Shown here piece by piece: positions 35,549 through 45,488 of a DNA stretch of 64,000 bases (positions are counted from its first letter, which is position 1; the number at the start of each line of letters is the position of its first letter). Source of the stretch: Ureibacillus xyleni (GTDB taxonomy: Bacteria; Bacillota; Bacilli; Bacillales_A; Planococcaceae). The stretch lies in contig NZ_OBMQ01000001.1 in the NCBI RefSeq assembly GCF_900217795.1, forward strand, positions 425,011 through 489,010, read 5' to 3'. The notes beneath the pieces were generated by a model. That model was not told the DNA's origin. It saw only the letters and a program-made list of their open reading frames with translations, and did not search any database. The position numbers and the translations under genes are program-made.

Positions 35549-36641
35549 TATCTTCATCTCCATAAGATTCTAATCGTTTGTCAAATTCTTCTTCTGTTTC
35601 GTTAAATCGCATAACATGAATTGCCTCAGGGTCAAAATCCAGCCCTATTTGTTCACCAACATTAGCCTTTTTAAGAGAATGCACAAGCCACTCATTTCCA
35701 TCTTGATCGTAAGTGGATAGTTCGTAATGAACACCACGGAAAAGTTGTGTATCAACAGTTACAACAAGCTTTCCTTTCTCTATTGTTGTAATTTCTAAAT
35801 CTTCTGGTCGGATTACAATATCCACTTTTTCATTTGGTTTCATTCCTTGGTCTACACATTCAAAGGTTTTACCCGTAAATTGAACTTTAAAATCTTCTAC
35901 CATCACACCATCCACGATATTTGATTCTCCAATAAAATCTGCGACAAAACGGTTGATTGGCTCGTCGTAAATATCAACAGGTGTACCAGATTGTTGAATT
36001 TCTCCATCATTAATAACAAAGATTTCATCAGACATTGCTAGCGCCTCTTCTTGGTCGTGAGTTACAAAGACAAAAGTTTTGCCGAGACGTTGTTGTAATT
36101 CACGTAGTTCGTACTGCATTTCTGATCGTAATTTTAAATCGAGGGCAGATAATGGTTCGTCTAACAATATAACTTCAGGGTCGTTTACAATTGCTCGAGC
36201 GATTGCGACACGCTGACGTTGACCACCTGACATTTCGGAAATTTCACGGTTGCCAAATCCAGATAAATTGACAAATTTTAATGCTTCTATCACACGCTCT
36301 TGAATCTCTGCTTCTTTTAACTTTTTAATTCTTAAACCGAAAGCGACATTCTCAAATACATTTAAGTGAGGGAAAAGGGCATAATCTTGAAAGACAGTGT
36401 TTACTTGGCGTTCGTTTGCAGGCACATTATTTATTTTTTTATCATTAAAATAAATTTCTCCACTAGATGGAGAAGTGAACCCTGCAATTATTCGAAGTAT
36501 CGTTGTTTTCCCACAACCAGAAGGGCCAAGTAATGTATAAAATTTCCCTTTCTCTAGTTCAAAGTTAATATTCTTTAATACCAAAGTTCCGTCGTCGTAG
36601 GTTTTAGATACGTTTTTAAAGCGAATAATTGTATCATTCAT
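35541..36641 (-). CDS. potA: Spermidine/putrescine ABC ATPase PotA
   Basis: 366 residues. Walker A is GPSGCGKTT (about 38-46), the ABC signature is [14 protein letters not shown], Walker B is [12 protein letters not shown] and the switch His is in THDQEEA. A TOBE-like C-terminal domain follows from about 290 ([18 protein letters not shown]). It hydrolyses ATP to drive polyamine import through PotBC. Preceded by AAAGGAGG. Sixteen bases separate it from the regulator gene upstream, so it belongs to the same transcript. Confidence 0.94.
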   Translation of the reverse strand: MNDTIIRFKNVSKTYDDGTLVLKNINFELEKGKFYTLLGPSGCGKTTILRIIAGFTSPSSGEIYFNDKKINNVPANERQVNTVFQDYALFPHLNVFENVAFGLRIKKLKEAEIQERVIEALKFVNLSGFGNREISEMSGGQRQRVAIARAIVNDPEVILLDEPLSALDLKLRSEMQYELRELQQRLGKTFVFVTHDQEEALAMSDEIFVINDGEIQQSGTPVDIYDEPINRFVADFIGESNIVDGVMVEDFKVQFTGKTFECVDQGMKPNEKVDIVIRPEDLEITTIEKGKLVVTVDTQLFRGVHYELSTYDQDGNEWLVHSLKKANVGEQIGLDFDPEAIHVMRFNETEEEFDKRLESYGDEDNG

Positions 36642-36657
36642 GTTCTTGCCTCCTTTA

Positions 36658-37200
36658 CTATAGGTAAGATTCTGTTGCTACCAAAAGCAACTGGGTTTCT
36701 CCTTGATGTGCATTAAAAATTTGATGATTATGAGATGCCTCATAATAAACTGCATTACCAGCACTTGCAATGTATTCGTGATTGCCTAATACCAAACGGA
36801 TACGTCCCTTAAGTACGTAAATAAATGTTTCGGCTAAAGATGGAGCAAAATGTTTATATTCGCCACCTTCAGTAAGAGTTAAAATAACTGGTTCCATCTC
36901 TTTATCATTTGAAGTAGGAATTAACCATTGTAATTGATACTTTTTTTCTTCATCAAAATGAGTTGTTTGATCTTCTTCGGTATAGACGACTTGTTGTTCT
37001 TCTAAAGAATCATCGAAGAAATCTTTTGGCTTTGTTCCAAGTACTTCTAATATAGAGAATAATGTTTCAATGGAAGGAGAATTCAAATCTCGTTCTAATT
37101 GAGAAATATATCCTTTTGTTAAATCTGTCCGTTCTCCTAATTCTTCTTGTGTTAAACCTTTTTTTATGCGTAATGCCTTTATTTTTGCACCGATTTGCAT
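36658..37200 (-). CDS. XRE-family regulator with cupin domain, pot operon regulator
   Basis: 180 residues. Residues 1-62 form an XRE helix-turn-helix ([17 protein letters not shown], then [18 protein letters not shown]). Residues about 110-178 are a cupin barrel ([21 protein letters not shown]). This architecture is typical of regulators that sit first in pot operons and are thought to sense polyamines through the cupin (PuuR-like). ATG at 37200 is chosen: AGGAGAG is seven bases away, but only one or two from the ATG at 37206. Polyamine response is inferred. Confidence 0.88.
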   Translation of the reverse strand: MQIGAKIKALRIKKGLTQEELGERTDLTKGYISQLERDLNSPSIETLFSILEVLGTKPKDFFDDSLEEQQVVYTEEDQTTHFDEEKKYQLQWLIPTSNDKEMEPVILTLTEGGEYKHFAPSLAETFIYVLKGRIRLVLGNHEYIASAGNAVYYEASHNHQIFNAHQGETQLLLVATESYL

Positions 37201-37286
37201 ATACATACTCTCCTAGTTTATTGTTCGTAAACTTTAAATGTGAGAAGTTTATAAATACATAACTTTTTGTTTACTATAACGATATT

Positions 37287-37314
37287 ATTATACGTATTCT
37301 ATTATAAAAATCAA
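37287..37314 (-). promoter_or_regulatory. Promoter of the regulator-potABCD operon
   Basis: On the minus strand TTGATT (37309-37314) and TATAAT (37287-37292) are 16 bases apart, about 87 bases before the regulator start. Confidence 0.55.
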
Positions 37315-37516
37315 TAATTTACACTAAAAAACGGCAAAATGGAATAATTCATAAAAAATTGCCAATAATAAAATTTGACGAATTTTTGTCTTTTATAAAA
37401 ATTCTTATTTGATAAAACGTCCAAATTATTGAAAAAAAATTTGTCGTTTGTTATCGTAAAATGTGGGTAATATCCTAATTTAATCATTTTGTAACAAAAT
37501 ATTGGAGGGAATTTTA

Positions 37517-38059
37517 ATGGCTGAACGTATGGTAGGTAAACAAGCACCTGCATTCTCAATGGAAGCAGTAATGCCTGACAAATCTTTTGGTAAAGTATCT
37601 TTAGAAGAAAACATGAAAAACGATAAATGGACTGTATTATTCTTCTACCCAATGGACTTCACATTTGTATGTCCAACAGAAATTACTGCAATGTCTGATC
37701 GTTATGACGAATTCGAAGACCTTGATGCAGAAGTAATCGGTGTTTCAACTGATACAATTCATACACACTTAGCTTGGATTAATACTGATCGTACTCAAAA
37801 TGGTTTAGGTCAACTAAAATATCCTTTAGCAGCAGACACTAACCACACTATTTCTAAAGAATATGGTGTGTTAATTGAAGAAGAGGGTATCGCTCTTCGT
37901 GGATTATTCATCATCAATCCAGAAGGTGAATTGCAATACCAAACTGTATTCCATAACAACATTGGCCGTGATGTAGATGAAACATTACGTGTATTACAAG
38001 CTCTTCAAACTGGTGGATTATGTCCAGCAAACTGGCGCCCAGGTCAAGCAACTCTATAA
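37517..38059 (+). CDS. ykuU: 2-Cys peroxiredoxin (YkuU-like)
   Basis: 180 residues, typical AhpC/Prx1 class. The peroxidatic Cys is in FTFVCPTE (about 49-56) and the resolving Cys in GGLCPANW near residue 168. It reduces hydrogen peroxide and organic peroxides through a disulphide recycled by thioredoxin-type proteins; a thioredoxin-like gene follows, as ykuV follows ykuU in B. subtilis. ATG at 37517 follows GGAGGG; an earlier in-frame TTG at 37502 overlaps that site. The 300 bases upstream are AT-rich and I saw no clear PerR box there. Confidence 0.92.
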   Translation: MAERMVGKQAPAFSMEAVMPDKSFGKVSLEENMKNDKWTVLFFYPMDFTFVCPTEITAMSDRYDEFEDLDAEVIGVSTDTIHTHLAWINTDRTQNGLGQLKYPLAADTNHTISKEYGVLIEEEGIALRGLFIINPEGELQYQTVFHNNIGRDVDETLRVLQALQTGGLCPANWRPGQATL

Positions 38060-38094
38060 TAAAGGCCTTTTAATCTGGTTTGAATTAACAAATA

Positions 38095-38124
38095 AATCCC
38101 CACATTGGTTCGTGGGGATTTTTT
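38095..38124 (+). terminator. Terminator between ykuU and ykuV
   Basis: AATCCCCAC and GTGGGGATT form a nine-base stem, followed by TTTTT. It lies 36 bases after ykuU and just before the ykuV ribosome binding site, so ykuV expression depends on readthrough or its own promoter. Confidence 0.8.
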
Positions 38125-38152
38125 ACTTATAGAAAATAGGAGGATTAGTATA

Positions 38153-38611
38153 ATGAAATTACGCTCACCAATGCCTGAATTAGAAGGCGCTACGAAATGG
38201 TTAAATGGCCAGGTAACAAAAAATGAATTAGTAGGTGAAAAACCAACACTAATCCATTTCTGGTCAGTAAGCTGTCATTTATGTAAAGAAGCAATGCCAG
38301 ATGTAAACAATTTCCGTGATCAATACAAAGATGAGTTAAATGTTATCGCAGTGCATATGCCACGTTCTGAAGAAGATACAGATTTAGAGCAAATCGAAAA
38401 AGTGGCTGCACAATTCGATATTACACAACCAATTTTTGTTGATAATGAAATGAAATTAACAGATGCATTTGAAAATCAATATGTACCTGCTTACTATGTA
38501 TTCGATAAATCCGGTGTTTTACGTCACTTCCAAGCTGGTGGAAGCGGAATGAAGATGTTAGAAAAACGTGTAAATCGCGTATTAGATGAAATGCGTAACG
38601 AACAAAATTAA
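38153..38611 (+). CDS. ykuV: Thioredoxin-like thiol-disulphide oxidoreductase YkuV
   Basis: 152 residues of the ResA/TlpA thioredoxin fold. Active site is SCHLCKE (CxxC) at about residue 40, the cis-Pro loop is in YVPAYYVFDKSG, and LRHFQAGGSGMKMLEKRVNR is almost the B. subtilis YkuV sequence. There is no signal peptide, so it acts in the cytosol. It probably recycles the neighbouring peroxiredoxin. ATG at 38153 is fixed by AGGAGGATT. Confidence 0.92.
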   Translation: MKLRSPMPELEGATKWLNGQVTKNELVGEKPTLIHFWSVSCHLCKEAMPDVNNFRDQYKDELNVIAVHMPRSEEDTDLEQIEKVAAQFDITQPIFVDNEMKLTDAFENQYVPAYYVFDKSGVLRHFQAGGSGMKMLEKRVNRVLDEMRNEQN

Positions 38612-38620
38612 GTGATTTCA

Positions 38621-38650
38621 AGCGTAAGGGACTTTCCCTTGCGTTTTTTT
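38621..38650 (+). terminator. Intrinsic terminator after ykuV
   Basis: GCGTAAGGGA and TCCCTTGCG form a near-perfect stem, followed by seven T residues. Confidence 0.85.
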
Positions 38651-38772
38651 ATATTCTAGTTTCCATATAAAATTAATTATAAGATTGATTCATTTTATCG
38701 AATATCTTTATTTGACTTATTTCATTATAATAAACCCAATTAGTAGATATTGTTAATTGGGGAGTGGAGATA

Positions 38773-39540
38773 ATGAGTAATGTTAACAAAGATTATTGGA
38801 ACGCACAGTTATACGATGAAAATCATTCGTTTGTATCAAATTATGGCAGCAATATTTTAGAATTATTGAAAGTAAAAGAAGGAGAAATGATTTTAGATCT
38901 TGGTTGCGGAACGGGGGATATTGCAAATAAGCTATACGAAAAAGGGGCAAAGGTATTTGCAGTTGATCTATCTAAAAATATGATTGCAGCTGCAAAATCT
39001 AAATATCCAAATATAACTTTTGGAGTCATGAATGCAACAGATTTAGAATATGAAAATATGTTTGAAGCGGTCTTTTCAAACGCGACATTACATTGGGTGA
39101 AACCGCCTATTAAAGCCTTACAATGTATTTATAAAAGTTTAAAAGATGGAGGGCGCTTTGTTGCTGAGTTTGGTGGGAAAGGTAATGTTTCCATTATTAC
39201 GAATGAAATAATTAATCAAATCAGATTAAGTGGTAATGAATTTAATGAACAAAATAATCCCTGGTATTATCCGAGTGTTGCGGAATATACAACATTAATG
39301 GAAGAAGTGGGTTTCCGTGTAACCTTTGCACAACATATCGACCGACCTACGCCATTAAATGGGGAGGGAGGGTTGAAAAACTGGATTAACATGTTTGGTC
39401 AACAGCTGCTAGATGGAATTGATGATAGGTTGAAAGAACAAATTATTGTAAACGTCGAAAATGCACTAAAGCCAAACTTATTTAAAGAAGGCTATTGGGA
39501 AGCGGATTATAAAAGAATAAGAGTAATTGGAGTTAAGTAA
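38773..39540 (+). CDS. Class I SAM-dependent methyltransferase
   Basis: 255 residues. Motif I is MILDLGCGTGDIANKLY (about 37-53), an acidic end of strand two in VFAVDLSKNM and motif IV at MFEAVFSNATLHWV. This last stretch resembles trans-aconitate methyltransferase-type proteins (Methyltransf_11/25), but substrate cannot be assigned. ATG at 38773 follows GGAGTGGAG. It lies between ykuV and ktrC and is not part of the usual order there. Confidence 0.82.
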   Translation: MSNVNKDYWNAQLYDENHSFVSNYGSNILELLKVKEGEMILDLGCGTGDIANKLYEKGAKVFAVDLSKNMIAAAKSKYPNITFGVMNATDLEYENMFEAVFSNATLHWVKPPIKALQCIYKSLKDGGRFVAEFGGKGNVSIITNEIINQIRLSGNEFNEQNNPWYYPSVAEYTTLMEEVGFRVTFAQHIDRPTPLNGEGGLKNWINMFGQQLLDGIDDRLKEQIIVNVENALKPNLFKEGYWEADYKRIRVIGVK

Positions 39541-39616
39541 TATACCATCAGCAATTGTATTAAAAGAATGAGTGGGTTAAAATAGTGCCATTAAAGTTTT
39601 GGTACGGAGGAAAACA

Positions 39617-40276
39617 ATGAAAAAAGAATTTGTTGTAATAGGACTGGGTCGTTTCGGAGGAAGTATTGTACGAGAGCTTGTAAGACTAGGGGCAGATGTA
39701 TTAGCAATTGATACGAATCAAGAAAAAGTAGATGAATTTGCAAAAATCGCAACGCAAGCGGTTATTGCTGATACAACAGATGAAGATGTAATTAAATCTT
39801 TAGGAATACGAAACTTTGAGCATGTAATTATTGCCATTGGGGAGAATATTCAAAATAGTATACTAACAACCCTCATATTAAAAGATTTAGGTGTAAAACA
39901 AATTACCGTAAAAGCACAAAATGATTATCATGCCAGAGTGTTGGAGAAAATTGGTGCGGACTTTGTTGTACATCCAGAACGTGATATGGGCATTCGAATT
40001 GCCAATAACATGATGTCGAGTAATGTACTTGATTATTTAGAACTTTCCGATGAACATTCCATAATGGAAATAAAGGCAAATGATCAAATTGCAGGTTATT
40101 CATTAATTGATTTAGACATTCGTGCAAAGTATGGTATCAATATTGTTGGTATTAAAAGAGGAGAGGCGATTATTATTTCTCCAGCCGCTGATGAAAAAAT
40201 ATTATTAGGCGATATTTTGTTAGTCATTGGTGCTGATGTTGATATTAATCGATTTGTAAAAAAGATGATGAGCTAG
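39617..40276 (+). CDS. ktrC: Ktr potassium uptake system, gating subunit KtrC
   Basis: 219 residues. The RCK-N Rossmann domain opens with FVVIGLGRFGGSIVRELV (about 4-21), with an acidic VLAIDTNQEKV for nucleotide binding. RCK-C begins around residue 140 and is the known c-di-AMP site in KtrA/KtrC. It forms an octameric ring that gates the channel subunit (1589-2938). ATG at 39617 follows GGAGG by six to seven bases. Order ktrC-rnjA-ykzG is as in B. subtilis, with rnjA convergent. Confidence 0.93.
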   Translation: MKKEFVVIGLGRFGGSIVRELVRLGADVLAIDTNQEKVDEFAKIATQAVIADTTDEDVIKSLGIRNFEHVIIAIGENIQNSILTTLILKDLGVKQITVKAQNDYHARVLEKIGADFVVHPERDMGIRIANNMMSSNVLDYLELSDEHSIMEIKANDQIAGYSLIDLDIRAKYGINIVGIKRGEAIIISPAADEKILLGDILLVIGADVDINRFVKKMMS

Positions 40277-40284
40277 TAAAAACA

Positions 40285-40330
40285 TAAAGCCGCAACCAAG
40301 AACACATTGTTCAAAGTTGCGGCTTTTTAA
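40285..40330. terminator. Bidirectional terminator between ktrC and rnjA
   Basis: AAAGCCGCAAC and GTTGCGGCTTT form an 11-base stem with T/A tracts on both sides. Confidence 0.85.
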
Positions 40331-40341
40331 TGGAGTCTGTT

Positions 40342-42009
40342 TTAAACCTCCATAATAATTGGAAGAATCATTGGGCGACGTTTTGTTTTCTCAAATAGGT
40401 ATGGACCTAAAACGTCTGTAATTTCATTTTTTAACTCTGTCCATTGAGTCGACTTTTCTTGAATCATTTCATTTAAATGGCTATTTAACATTTTTTGTGC
40501 TTCGCTTATTAATGTACCTGATTCGCGCATATATACGAAGCCACGGGAAATGATATCAGGTCCAGCAACAATTTTTTGTTTTTTCATGTCCACACTAACT
40601 ACGACAATCACTAATCCCTCTTCAGAAAGGATGCGTCGATCACGTAAAACAATATTGCCAATATCCCCAATACCGCTTCCATCAATATAAACATCCCCAG
40701 ATGGAATACGTCCAGCGACATTTGCTTCATTAGGGCTTAATGCTAATACATCACCGTTTTCCATGACAAAAGTATTTTCAGGTAATACATCACAATCTAC
40801 GGCAAGATTTGTATGCATTTTTAACATGCGGTACTCACCATGAATTGGCATAAAGAATTTTGGTTTAATTAGACGTAACATTAACTTTTGTTCTTCTTGT
40901 GAACCGTGCCCTGATGTATGAATATTATTTAAAGAACCATGAATTACTTCTGCACCAGCGCGGAATAAAAGGTTAATAATTTTATTAACACTCATTGTAT
41001 TTCCTGGTATCGGTGAAGAAGAGAATACAACAGTATCGCCTGGTTGGATTTGAATTTGTCGGTGTGTTCCATTTGCAATACGAGATAATGCTGCCATTGG
41101 TTCACCTTGTGAGCCGGTACATAAAATCATCACTTCATTGGCTGGTAAACGATTGATTGTCTGAGCATCAACAAATGTTTCTTTTGGTGCAGTAATATAT
41201 CCTAGTTCACGACCGATTGAAATCGCATTGTCCATAGAGCGACCGAATACGGCAATTTTTCTACCATACTGTGCAGCAGCATCTGTTACTTGTTGTAGTC
41301 GATGGATGTTTGATGCAAAAGTTGCAAAAATAATACGTCCTTCAACTTTACGTAAAATATCGTGAATGCTTTCTCCAACTTTACGTTCTGACATTGTAAA
41401 GTTTGGTACTTCAGAATTTGTACTATCTGAAAGTAAGCAAAGTACACCGTCACGTCCTATTTCTGCCATTTTCGTTAAATTGGCAGGTTCGCCTACAGGA
41501 GTAAAATCAAACTTGAAGTCTCCTGTATGTACGATGTTACCAGGAGGTGTTTTTACAACAATCCCGAATGCATCCGGAATACTATGAGTAGTACGGAAGA
41601 AACTTACTGATGTTTTTCGGAATTTAATAACATCACTTTCTTGAATTTCAATTAATTTCGTTGTGCGTAGCAAGCCGTGTTCATCCAGTTTATTTCTTAA
41701 TAATCCTAATGCCAGCTTACCTCCGTACACCGGGATATTTACTTGACGTAATAAATAAGGAATACCACCAATATGATCTTCATGTCCGTGAGTAATAAAC
41801 AATCCTTTAATTTTATCAGCATTACGCACTAAGTAAGTGTAATCCGGAATAACGTAATCGATTCCTAATAAATCGTCTTCCGGGAATTTAATTCCAGCAT
41901 CAATAACAATGATTTCATCCTGGAATTGAACAGCATATGTGTTTTTACCGATTTCGCCTAGTCCGCCAAGTGCGAAAACAGCTGCTTGATCATTTTTAAC
42001 AAACTTCAT
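40342..42009 (-). CDS. rnjA: Ribonuclease J1
   Basis: 555 residues, the usual RNase J length. The beta-lactamase core has [12 protein letters not shown] (about 72-83), HTGDFKFD, and [13 protein letters not shown] in the beta-CASP domain; PIHGEYRML supplies another His. It has 5'-to-3' exonuclease and endonuclease activity and is central to mRNA turnover and 16S maturation in firmicutes. The gene lies six bases after the epsilon-subunit gene and has only a weak GGAG 14 bases upstream, so its translation is probably coupled to that gene. Confidence 0.96.
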   Translation of the reverse strand: MKFVKNDQAAVFALGGLGEIGKNTYAVQFQDEIIVIDAGIKFPEDDLLGIDYVIPDYTYLVRNADKIKGLFITHGHEDHIGGIPYLLRQVNIPVYGGKLALGLLRNKLDEHGLLRTTKLIEIQESDVIKFRKTSVSFFRTTHSIPDAFGIVVKTPPGNIVHTGDFKFDFTPVGEPANLTKMAEIGRDGVLCLLSDSTNSEVPNFTMSERKVGESIHDILRKVEGRIIFATFASNIHRLQQVTDAAAQYGRKIAVFGRSMDNAISIGRELGYITAPKETFVDAQTINRLPANEVMILCTGSQGEPMAALSRIANGTHRQIQIQPGDTVVFSSSPIPGNTMSVNKIINLLFRAGAEVIHGSLNNIHTSGHGSQEEQKLMLRLIKPKFFMPIHGEYRMLKMHTNLAVDCDVLPENTFVMENGDVLALSPNEANVAGRIPSGDVYIDGSGIGDIGNIVLRDRRILSEEGLVIVVVSVDMKKQKIVAGPDIISRGFVYMRESGTLISEAQKMLNSHLNEMIQEKSTQWTELKNEITDVLGPYLFEKTKRRPMILPIIMEV

Positions 42010-42015
42010 AAAGGA

Positions 42016-42225
42016 TTATGCATTCTCCAATTGGAAGTTCGGGCTGTTTTTTTCATATTCTAAGTAGTTGCCCTCTAGTAGTTGAATGTATTCAATACTA
42101 ATTTTTCGGTCTTTTAAATAGTGGCGGACTTCTCTTTCAGAAGATGCTTCTAAATAAAGACTTTTCGTATTTTCGCGAACTGGTACTTCATTAGCATTTT
42201 CTTGATAGTAAACTTTGTAAATCAT
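42016..42225 (-). CDS. rpoY: RNA polymerase epsilon subunit (YkzG)
   Basis: 69 residues starting MIYKVYYQENANEVPVREN, followed by LYLEASSEREVRHYLKDR, typical of the YkzG/RpoY family. It is a small accessory subunit of the firmicute RNA polymerase, shown for B. subtilis to protect against phage T7 Gp2-like inhibition. It precedes rnjA as in other Bacillales. AAAGGAGAG precedes the ATG. Confidence 0.93.
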   Translation of the reverse strand: MIYKVYYQENANEVPVRENTKSLYLEASSEREVRHYLKDRKISIEYIQLLEGNYLEYEKNSPNFQLENA

Positions 42226-42343
42226 GTTTTCTCTCCTTTAATTACGTACATTCTAGTGCATTCATTGCTATTTTCACCTAATGTGAAACTATTCCATATG
42301 ATGCATTTCCTTTATATTATCATGCAAGTCCTTTAAAATAAAG

Positions 42344-42369
42344 AAAAGCCCTTCAAAATTGAAGGGCTT
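42344..42369 (-). terminator. Terminator of the small peptide gene
   Basis: AAGCCCTTC and GAAGGGCTT form a nine-base stem with a short AT loop; on the minus strand it is followed by TTCTTTATTTT. It overlaps the peptide stop codon. Confidence 0.85.
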
Positions 42370-42439
42370 AAGCAATTGATTTTTTTCCGAGGATGCCATT
42401 TAACCGTTTCAAAATTCTCTTTTTGAGGCGCTTTAACAT
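42368..42439 (-). CDS. 23-residue cationic peptide of unknown function
   Basis: A minus-strand ORF of 23 codons, too short for normal ORF cutoffs. It is an almost pure Lys/Arg/Leu/Ile amphipathic helix with nine basic and no acidic residues, starting MLKRLKKRILKRLNG. AAGGAG lies nine bases before the ATG, a strong promoter precedes it and a strong terminator overlaps its stop. This makes a transcript of about 110 bases, separate from ykzG-rnjA. It could be a membrane-active toxin-like peptide, an RNA- or ribosome-binding peptide, or the coding part of a small regulatory RNA. No antitoxin-like antisense gene is seen. Confidence 0.65.
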   Translation of the reverse strand: MLKRLKKRILKRLNGILGKKSIA

Positions 42440-42460
42440 GGCACATCACTCCTTAGGTAA

Positions 42461-42489
42461 ATTATACGTAAACTTTTTCTATATGTAAA
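42461..42489 (-). promoter_or_regulatory. Sigma-A promoter of the small peptide gene
   Basis: On the minus strand TTTACA (42484-42489) and TATAAT (42461-42466) are 17 bases apart, 22 bases before the ATG. Confidence 0.75.
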
Positions 42490-42498
42490 GTATTTTCC

Positions 42499-42512
42499 AT
42501 TTACATGTAAAT
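42499..42512. promoter_or_regulatory. Perfect 14-base palindrome ATTTACATGTAAAT
   Basis: Self-complementary site between the peptide promoter and the HAD gene; a further ATGTAAA lies at 42483-42489 within the -35 region. Possible operator for one or both divergent genes. No regulator assigned. Confidence 0.45.
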
Positions 42513-42535
42513 ATGCGCCCCGAAAGGAAATTAAA

Positions 42536-43306
42536 ATGAAAAAGATTTTATTCTTCGATGTTGACGGTACACTATACAATAGTGAGAAAAAAATACCTAT
42601 TTCAGCAAAAGAGGCTATACAAAAAGCGAAAAGTAACGGTTATGAAATAGCGATTGCTACTGGTAGAGCACCTTTTATGATTGAATCATTACTCGAGGAA
42701 TTGGAGATTGATACATATATTACGTTTAATGGTCAGTACGTTGTGTATAAAGGTGAAGTAGTTTTTACAGATAGTGTCGATAAAAAATATTTATCGGAAA
42801 TTATTGCGTTTGGCAGTAAAAGAAACCATCCAGTCGTTTTTATTGATGAACGAGAAATGATTGCATCCATTGAAGGACACGATTATATTCAAAGTAGTTT
42901 AAATACATTAAAATATCCATACCCAATTATTAATCCTTTGTTTTATGAGGAAAATGCCGTTTATCAAACGTTAATTTTTATGGAAGAAAAGGATGAACAA
43001 CTTTACCATAATACATTTTCTGAAGTGAAGTTCGTTCGATGGCATAAATATTCTTGTGATATTCTACCGAAAGATGGATCGAAAGCAAGAGGTATCATTA
43101 AGCTGTTGGAAAGAATGAATATCCCAATAGAAAATTCCTTTGCATTTGGTGATGGTTTAAATGATATTGAAATGTTACAAGCAGTAGGTACTGGGGTTGC
43201 GATGGGCAATGGGCATGAATTAGCGAAAAAAAGTGCAGACGTCATTGCGGGACATGTCGATAAAGATGGTTTGGCAAAAATTATGAAGGAATTAAAAATA
43301 ATCTAG
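42536..43306 (+). CDS. ykrA: HAD-superfamily Cof-type phosphatase (YkrA-like)
   Basis: 256 residues. Motif I is FFDVDGTLYN (catalytic Asp pair at about 7-9), motif II the Thr in IAIATGRAP, motif III the Lys in PKDGSKARG and motif IV GDGLNDIEML near 210. Cof-type HADs dephosphorylate sugar phosphates, flavin or pyridoxal phosphate; the substrate is not evident. B. subtilis ykrA stands at this position, before the deformylase. CGAAAGGAAA precedes the ATG. Confidence 0.88.
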   Translation: MKKILFFDVDGTLYNSEKKIPISAKEAIQKAKSNGYEIAIATGRAPFMIESLLEELEIDTYITFNGQYVVYKGEVVFTDSVDKKYLSEIIAFGSKRNHPVVFIDEREMIASIEGHDYIQSSLNTLKYPYPIINPLFYEENAVYQTLIFMEEKDEQLYHNTFSEVKFVRWHKYSCDILPKDGSKARGIIKLLERMNIPIENSFAFGDGLNDIEMLQAVGTGVAMGNGHELAKKSADVIAGHVDKDGLAKIMKELKII

Positions 43307-43377
43307 ACTCTTATAATAGTTTATGCAAGATGGGTAGTAGATTTTTGGACTATATTTTGAGCATTTTGTTAATAATT

Positions 43378-43414
43378 AAGGAGGTGACCCTAAATTTTTA
43401 GGGCACCTCCTTTT
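43378..43414. terminator. Bidirectional terminator between ykrA and def
   Basis: AAGGAGGTG and CACCTCCTT enclose an inner CCCTAAA/TTTAGGG stem; TTTTC follows on the plus strand. The stem contains a sequence like a ribosome binding site but no start follows it. Confidence 0.75.
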
Positions 43415-43419
43415 CGATT

Positions 43420-43977
43420 TTATTCGCCATGTAATGGAAATGAATCAGGTACTTCTGCGAAAGGATTGTCTTTATTAATGTGATCATAAAACATTACGCC
43501 ATTCAAATGATCTAGTTCATGTTGAAAAGCAATGGCTGGTAGTCCTTTTAATCGTAATTTTTTTTCTTCACCATCAATAGTAAAGAATTTTACTGTAATT
43601 CTAGCGTAACGTGGGACATATCCAGGCACTTGTCGATCTACTGATAAACATCCTTCGCCATTAGGTATATACGTTTTTTCTACGGAATGACTCACAATTT
43701 TAGGATTAATAGCTACAAAGCTAAGTAATTCGCCATTATCATCTTCAAGATGCAGGGCAAACATTCTTTTTAATGAATTTACTTGATTTGCAGCTAAACC
43801 AATTCCAGATCGTAGTCCGTATTTTTCAGCAATTTCTGGATTTTGACTATTTATTAAGTATTCAAGCATATCATTGGCAAGTTTTCGGTCTTCAACAGCT
43901 AAAGGGAATTTTACTTCTTCCGCACGAGTTCTTAAAGTTGGATGACCTTCACGAATAATATCTTCCATTAAAATCAT
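43420..43977 (-). CDS. def: Peptide deformylase
   Basis: 185 residues, type 2 class of Gram-positive bacteria. The three motifs are GIGLAANQV, EGCLSVD (Cys metal ligand) and QHELDHLNG (HExxH). It removes formyl groups from nascent N-terminal Met. ATG at 43977 is chosen because GAAAGGAAG lies seven bases upstream; the in-frame ATG at 43995 overlaps that site. It corresponds to B. subtilis DefB (YkrB) by position. The following B. subtilis gene ykyA is absent here. Confidence 0.95.
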   Translation of the reverse strand: MILMEDIIREGHPTLRTRAEEVKFPLAVEDRKLANDMLEYLINSQNPEIAEKYGLRSGIGLAANQVNSLKRMFALHLEDDNGELLSFVAINPKIVSHSVEKTYIPNGEGCLSVDRQVPGYVPRYARITVKFFTIDGEEKKLRLKGLPAIAFQHELDHLNGVMFYDHINKDNPFAEVPDSFPLHGE

Positions 43978-45485
<1,508 letters not shown>

Positions 45486-45488
45486 CCT

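Noticed and set aside
37311-37652. 113-codon minus-strand ORF across the ykuU start
   Set aside because: Overlaps the ykuU promoter and coding start; no binding site; low-complexity translation.
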